NCBI GenBank assembly: GCA_025455635.1
Contig: JALOMF010000213.1
Span: forward strand, 1-7,127
Direction: 5' to 3'
DNA length: 7,127 nt
Source of the DNA: Saprospiraceae bacterium
Lineage (GTDB): Bacteria > Bacteroidota > Bacteroidia > Chitinophagales > Saprospiraceae
Of this stretch, positions 4,350-7,127 are shown in pieces (positions within the stretch are counted from its first letter, which is position 1; every line of letters starts with the position of its first letter). The notes under the pieces are model-generated. The model was not told where the DNA came from. It searched no databases and was given only the letters and a program-made list of their open reading frames with translations. The position numbers were made by a program, and so were the translations under genes.

Positions 4350-6410
4350 ATGCTCACCACCATCATCGTCAACTACAACGTCCGACACTTCCTGGAGCAA
4401 TGCCTCCTGAGCGTGCGGAAAGCCAACCCCAACGGGGCGCTTGGCGACGTCTGGGTCGTTGACAACAACTCCTCCGACGACTCGGTAGCGATGGTGCGCC
4501 AGCATTTCCCCGAAGTACAACTCATTGCAAACCAGCAAAATACGGGCTTTGCCGTCGCCAACAACCAAGCAATTCGTGAGTCCGCAGTCCTCAGTCCGCA
4601 GTCCGCAGTCCCCAGTCTACAGTCCGCAGTCCTCAGTCCGCAGTCCGCAGCCAGTGCTTATGTGCTGCTCTTGAATCCCGACACCGTCGTGGCGGAAGAT
4701 ACCCTGACCAAATGCCTTGACTTCATGGAAGCGCACCCGGAAGCAGGTGGGCTGGGCGTGAAGATGATTGACGGCAGCGGCACCTTCCTGCCGGAGAGCA
4801 AGCGGGGCTTCACCACGCCGTGGGTGGCTTTTTGCAAAACGTTTGGGCTATCGGCCATTTTCCCGAAATCACGGCTGTTCGGGCGCTACCACCTCGGCTT
4901 TTTGGACAAAAACGAGACCCACGAGGTGGACGTGCTGGCCGGGGCCTTCATGCTCCTCCGCCGCTCCGTTTTGGACAAAATCGGCCTGCTCGACGAAGCG
5001 TTTTTCATGTACGGCGAGGACATAGACCTCTCGTACCGCATCGTGCAGGCGGGCTACCAGAACTACTATTTCGCCGACACCGCCATCATCCACTACAAGG
5101 GCGAGAGCACCAAAAAGGGCAGCCTCAACTACGTCCGCACCTTCTACCAAGCCATGATCATCTTCGCCCGGAAGCACTTCCAAGGGCGGCAGGCGACGCT
5201 GTTCGTCGCCATGATTTACGGGGCCATCTGGCTGCGGGCAGGCATGACGCTGCTCGGCAATTTTTTCAAAAAAAGCCAAATACCAGTGCTGGATGCCCTG
5301 CTCATGTTCAGCGGGCTGTGGCTCTCGAAGACCTTCTGGGCCAGCTATTTTTACCATGACCCAGACTGGTTCAAGCCCGAATTCATGCAGTTCAATGCGC
5401 CGTTTTATACCCTCGTTTGGCTGGCTTCGCTGTGGTTCAGCGGCGGCTACGATGAGCCGTTCAACCTGCGCCGACTCACACGTGGGCTGCTGCTCGGCAC
5501 GGTGGTCATCTCGGCGGTGTACGGTTTTTTGCCCCAAGACCTGCGGCCATCGAGGGCGGTCATCCTGCTGGGCACGGCTTGGGCGCTGCTGGCACTGACG
5601 GCATTGCGCTTCGTGTTTCATTTTTTCAAAACTGGCAACCTCAGCGTGGGGCGCAGCCGACTGGCCAACCTCGCCATCGTGGGGTCGGCGGAGGAGTGCG
5701 AGCGGGTGCGGGGGCTGCTGGCGAAGGCGGGGGTGGAGCGGAATTTTATCGGGCGGGTAGCGCCTAATGATATTTACGATTTACGATTTACGATTTACGA
5801 TTGCTTGGGGGCCATGGATAATTTGGACGAGTTGGCGGCGCTCTATCATTTGGATGAAATCATTTTTTGCCTAAAAGACATAACTGCCTCACAGACAATT
5901 GGTTGGATGGAGCGCCTCGGCCCCAGGTTGGAGTACCGCACCGTGCCGGAGGGCGGCCAGACCATCATCGGCAGCAGCTCGAAGGACTCGGCGGGGGAGC
6001 TTTACACCACATCCATCCGCTTCAACATCGCCAACCCGACGGCCCGGCGCAGCAAGCGGCTATTGGATTTGGGGCTGGCTTTTTGCTTTTTGCTGCTCGC
6101 CGTGCCGCTGTTGTTTTTGGTGAAAAAACCAGGGGGCTTCCTTCGCAACCTGGTGCAGGTTTTTTTAGGCAAAAAATCGTGGGTCGGGTATTCAAGTTGG
6201 CAGACCACAGTCCACAGTCCACAGTCTGGGCCTACCAGACCGACCTTGCCTAGGGTGAAACAGGGGGTTTTGAACCCCGTCCATGCTTTTCCCGGTAGCC
6301 AGCTCGACGAGGCCACGGCCCAGCGGCTCGATTTTTTCTATGCAAAGGATTATGAAATCGGGCGGGATTTGGCGGTGATGAGGAAGGGGTGGCGGGAGCT
6401 GGGGGGATAG
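4350..6410 (+). CDS. Membrane glycosyltransferase: GT2 domain fused to a degenerate WcaJ-like sugar-transferase half, with three in-frame heptamer-repeat inserts
   Basis: A 686-residue protein. Residues 1-260 are a GT-A fold GT2 enzyme of the rhamnosyltransferase (WbbL-like) type: IIVNYN at 5-10, VVDNNSSDDS at 36-45, NTGFAVANNQA at 64-74, LLLNPDTVV at 106-114 (DxD-like D111), and GAFMLLRRSVLDKIGLLDE with GEDIDLSYR (E223, D224) at 198-230. Residues about 283-425 hold roughly five hydrophobic segments. Residues 438-545 look like the CoA-binding-3-type domain of polyprenyl-phosphate sugar transferases. Residues 568-591 (SKRLLDLGLAFCFLLLAVPL) match the membrane hairpin that opens a bacterial sugar-transferase domain. 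The catalytic centre expected next is missing; only counterparts of its end are seen (GKKSWVGY, LPRVKQGVLNP, LDFFYAKDY). It probably adds a sugar to a lipid-linked surface polysaccharide; donor and acceptor are unknown. Inserts at about residues 77-101, 474-485 and 617-631 come from 7-bp repeats. The frame is otherwise intact, ending in TAG. Confidence 0.85.
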   Translation: MLTTIIVNYNVRHFLEQCLLSVRKANPNGALGDVWVVDNNSSDDSVAMVRQHFPEVQLIANQQNTGFAVANNQAIRESAVLSPQSAVPSLQSAVLSPQSAASAYVLLLNPDTVVAEDTLTKCLDFMEAHPEAGGLGVKMIDGSGTFLPESKRGFTTPWVAFCKTFGLSAIFPKSRLFGRYHLGFLDKNETHEVDVLAGAFMLLRRSVLDKIGLLDEAFFMYGEDIDLSYRIVQAGYQNYYFADTAIIHYKGESTKKGSLNYVRTFYQAMIIFARKHFQGRQATLFVAMIYGAIWLRAGMTLLGNFFKKSQIPVLDALLMFSGLWLSKTFWASYFYHDPDWFKPEFMQFNAPFYTLVWLASLWFSGGYDEPFNLRRLTRGLLLGTVVISAVYGFLPQDLRPSRAVILLGTAWALLALTALRFVFHFFKTGNLSVGRSRLANLAIVGSAEECERVRGLLAKAGVERNFIGRVAPNDIYDLRFTIYDCLGAMDNLDELAALYHLDEIIFCLKDITASQTIGWMERLGPRLEYRTVPEGGQTIIGSSSKDSAGELYTTSIRFNIANPTARRSKRLLDLGLAFCFLLLAVPLLFLVKKPGGFLRNLVQVFLGKKSWVGYSSWQTTVHSPQSGPTRPTLPRVKQGVLNPVHAFPGSQLDEATAQRLDFFYAKDYEIGRDLAVMRKGWRELGG
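4578..4647 (+). repeat. Heptanucleotide repeat (CAGTCCN)x10 inside the glycosyltransferase
   Basis: Ten consecutive 7-bp units of the form CAGTCCN, with the first (GAGTCCG) and sixth (CAGTCTA) degenerate. Units 1-4 and 7-10 form a duplicated 28-bp block with one mismatch, 42 bp apart. In frame it encodes AVLSPQS-AVPSLQS-AVLSPQS. It interrupts the GT2 fold between the NNQAI helix and the LLLNPDTVV strand, where relatives as I recall them go directly from one to the other. Confidence 0.9.
5773..5800 (+). repeat. Heptanucleotide repeat (TTTACGA)x4 inside the glycosyltransferase
   Basis: Four perfect copies of TTTACGA, followed by a partial TT, encode DLRFTIYD within residues 474-485. It lies in the loop between FIGRVAPND and LGAMDNLDEL of the CoA-binding-like domain and makes the local sequence AT-rich within a GC-rich gene. 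Confidence 0.9.
6205..6225 (+). repeat. Heptanucleotide repeat (CCACAGT)x3 inside the glycosyltransferase
   Basis: Three perfect copies of CCACAGT, a rotation of CAGTCCA and thus the same heptamer family as the repeat at 4578-4647. It encodes TTVHSPQS around residues 619-626, read in the same phase as the first repeat, so both give SPQS. It follows the GKKSWVGY motif of the degenerate sugar-transferase end. Confidence 0.85.
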
Positions 6411-6445
6411 CCATCAAGCCTAGATTTTAGAAGTACCCCCAAATT

Positions 6446-6477
6446 CTTGCCCTTTTTATCAATTTGGCCTATTTTCG
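6446..6477 (+). promoter_or_regulatory. Candidate promoter of the toxin-antitoxin pair
   Basis: CTTG at 6446-6449 and TATTTTCG at 6470-6477 are separated by 20 bp. Each differs by one base from the Bacteroidota -33 (TTTG) and -7 (TAnnTTTG) elements. Transcription would start near 6484, about 16 nt before the antitoxin ATG. The match is imperfect. Confidence 0.35.
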
Positions 6478-6499
6478 CAGAAATAAATTGCAATAAGGC

Positions 6500-6727
6500 A
6501 TGAGCGTTGAAACCCTTTACCTGAGACATATCCAGCAGCTTTCCGTTCCAGAGCGCCTTGAACTTATCAAGTTGCTGGTCAATGCTACCCTACCCATTTC
6601 AGGTCCAAAGATTATAAAAAAAGAAGGTAAGGAGAGCTTGATGAAATTGGCAGGGGCTGGCAAAACCTTCGCCATGAAACAGGACGCACAAAGCCATGTA
6701 CGCCAAATGCGCTCAGAATGGGATTGA
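6500..6727 (+). CDS. Antitoxin of a PIN-type (VapBC-like) toxin-antitoxin pair
   Basis: A 75-residue protein starting MSVETLYLRHIQQLSVPERL. The N-terminal half is a helical segment (HIQQLSVPERLELIKLLV, 10-27). The C-terminal end LAGAGKTFAMKQDAQSHVRQMRSEWD matches a pattern I recall from small antitoxins, well known in cyanobacteria, that end in LGK....D...YV..LR.EWD and sit directly before PIN toxins. In such pairs the N-terminal half may mediate DNA binding or dimerisation and the C-terminal tail wraps the toxin; that division is inferred. The stop TGA overlaps the start of the downstream toxin frame by 10 bp (ATGGGATTGA), implying translational coupling. The coding sequence is less GC-rich than recR and the glycosyltransferase, consistent with acquisition by transfer. 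The frame looks intact. Confidence 0.72.
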   Translation: MSVETLYLRHIQQLSVPERLELIKLLVNATLPISGPKIIKKEGKESLMKLAGAGKTFAMKQDAQSHVRQMRSEWD

Positions 6728-7127
6728 AAGACTTCTCCAAAAAGCTGGACAAGTACTCGACTTTGGCGTTGGATACCGCCCCAATCATCTATTTCATAGA
6801 AGCGAATCCAACTTATGAAGCTTTTGTGAACGAGGCATTTCAGCGAATTGACCAAGGGGAAATAATTGCCTTTACCTCCATACTCACACTCACCGAAACG
6901 CTTGTTTTTCCGCTTGAAAAGAACTTGGAGCCACTTGCCAAGAATTATAAAAAACTATTGCTAGGAACATCAGGAATATCGAGCCTTGAAATCACAGCGC
7001 CCATTGCCTAAAAAGCCGCTTAACTAAGGGCAAAGTATTCAAGCAAATCTTTAAAAACACCTGACGCCATTCAGATTGCCACTGCAATGGCTATGGGGTG
7101 CAACGCCATTTTGACCAATGATACTGG
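6718..7127 (+). pseudogene. PIN-domain (VapC-like) ribonuclease toxin broken by two in-frame TAA codons; also cut by the window edge
   Basis: From ATG 6718, 97 residues are open: LALDTAPIIYFIEANP (first catalytic acid D19) and ILTLTETLVFPLE (E60). TAA follows at 7009-7011 and again at 7021-7023. Past both stops the same frame gives LRAKYSSKS, then LKTPDAIQIATAMAMGCNAILTNDT, carrying the third and fourth PIN acids (D116 at 7063-7065, D135 at 7120-7122). Intact relatives typically read AEKAAELRAKY here, so both stops appear to replace glutamate (GAA to TAA) or glutamine (CAA to TAA) codons by single-base changes. No insertion or deletion is needed. The 97-residue product would lack half of the metal-binding site, so it should be inactive as an RNase. 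No ATG after the stops could rebuild the missing part, since the first (7087) lies beyond D116. Intact family members cleave tRNA, rRNA or mRNA in the cytoplasm. Confidence 0.82.

Noticed and set aside
4578..4647. CRISPR-like repeat array
   Set aside because: The units are contiguous 7-bp tandem copies without spacers and lie within a coding frame.
4869..5621. A 250-codon open frame on the minus strand across the glycosyltransferase
   Set aside because: It is a shadow of the intact plus-strand gene, with a His/Gln/Arg-rich composition typical of antisense frames and no known motifs.
6264..6278. Hairpin GGGGTT-TTG-AACCCC as a terminator
   Set aside because: It lies inside the glycosyltransferase frame, has no T-tract after it, and encodes a segment (KQGVLNP) that looks conserved in the family.
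6616..6622. Run of seven A in the antitoxin as a programmed frameshift site
   Set aside because: The antitoxin reads through intact with the expected C-terminal motif in the original frame, so no frameshift is needed.
6998..7030. Frameshift or sequencing indel as the cause of the toxin interruption
   Set aside because: The conserved motifs before and after the stops are in the same frame with plausible spacing, so substitutions rather than indels explain the break.

Overview
The window looks like a chromosomal segment of a member of the Bacteroidota, perhaps of the Saprospiria/Chitinophagia type. The grounds are the style of the protein families (a 477-residue trigger factor ending in an acidic tail, followed by clpP), starts without clear Shine-Dalgarno sequences, a perfect TAnnTTTG-type -7 box upstream of the tRNA, and heptanucleotide simple repeats of a kind I associate with these genomes. 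The taxonomic call is an inference from memory, not from a search.

Left part, minus strand (1-3532). Reading in the direction of transcription from the right: the E2 subunit of pyruvate dehydrogenase (pdhC) ends in a strong intrinsic terminator. A tRNA-Leu(UAG) with its own promoter follows. Next comes a 184-bp spacer holding a helically phased array of TATCAAC motifs, then trigger factor (tig), then the first 58 codons of clpP running off the window. Tig and ClpP are the usual pairing of ribosome-bound chaperone and protease.

Middle part, plus strand (3727-6410). recR, a recombination mediator, is followed after 5 nt by a 686-residue membrane glycosyltransferase. Its N-terminal half is a GT2 (rhamnosyltransferase-like) enzyme. 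Its C-terminal half resembles a WcaJ-type polyprenyl-phosphate sugar transferase that has lost its catalytic core. Three blocks of 7-bp tandem repeats sit inside this one reading frame and add low-complexity peptide at three places, two of them sharing the same heptamer family. Because 7 is not a multiple of 3, a change of one unit would shift the frame.

Right end, plus strand (6411-7127). This more AT-rich stretch carries a toxin-antitoxin pair: an intact 75-residue antitoxin overlapping by 10 bp a VapC-like PIN toxin. The toxin frame is interrupted by two TAA codons four codons apart, yet the same frame continues afterwards with the conserved C-terminal PIN motifs. It is best read as a toxin recently killed by point mutations.

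The most interesting observations are the heptamer-repeat glycosyltransferase and the doubly nonsense-mutated toxin. No gene-free stretch exceeds 300 bp. I saw no CRISPR array, insertion sequence or phage genes.
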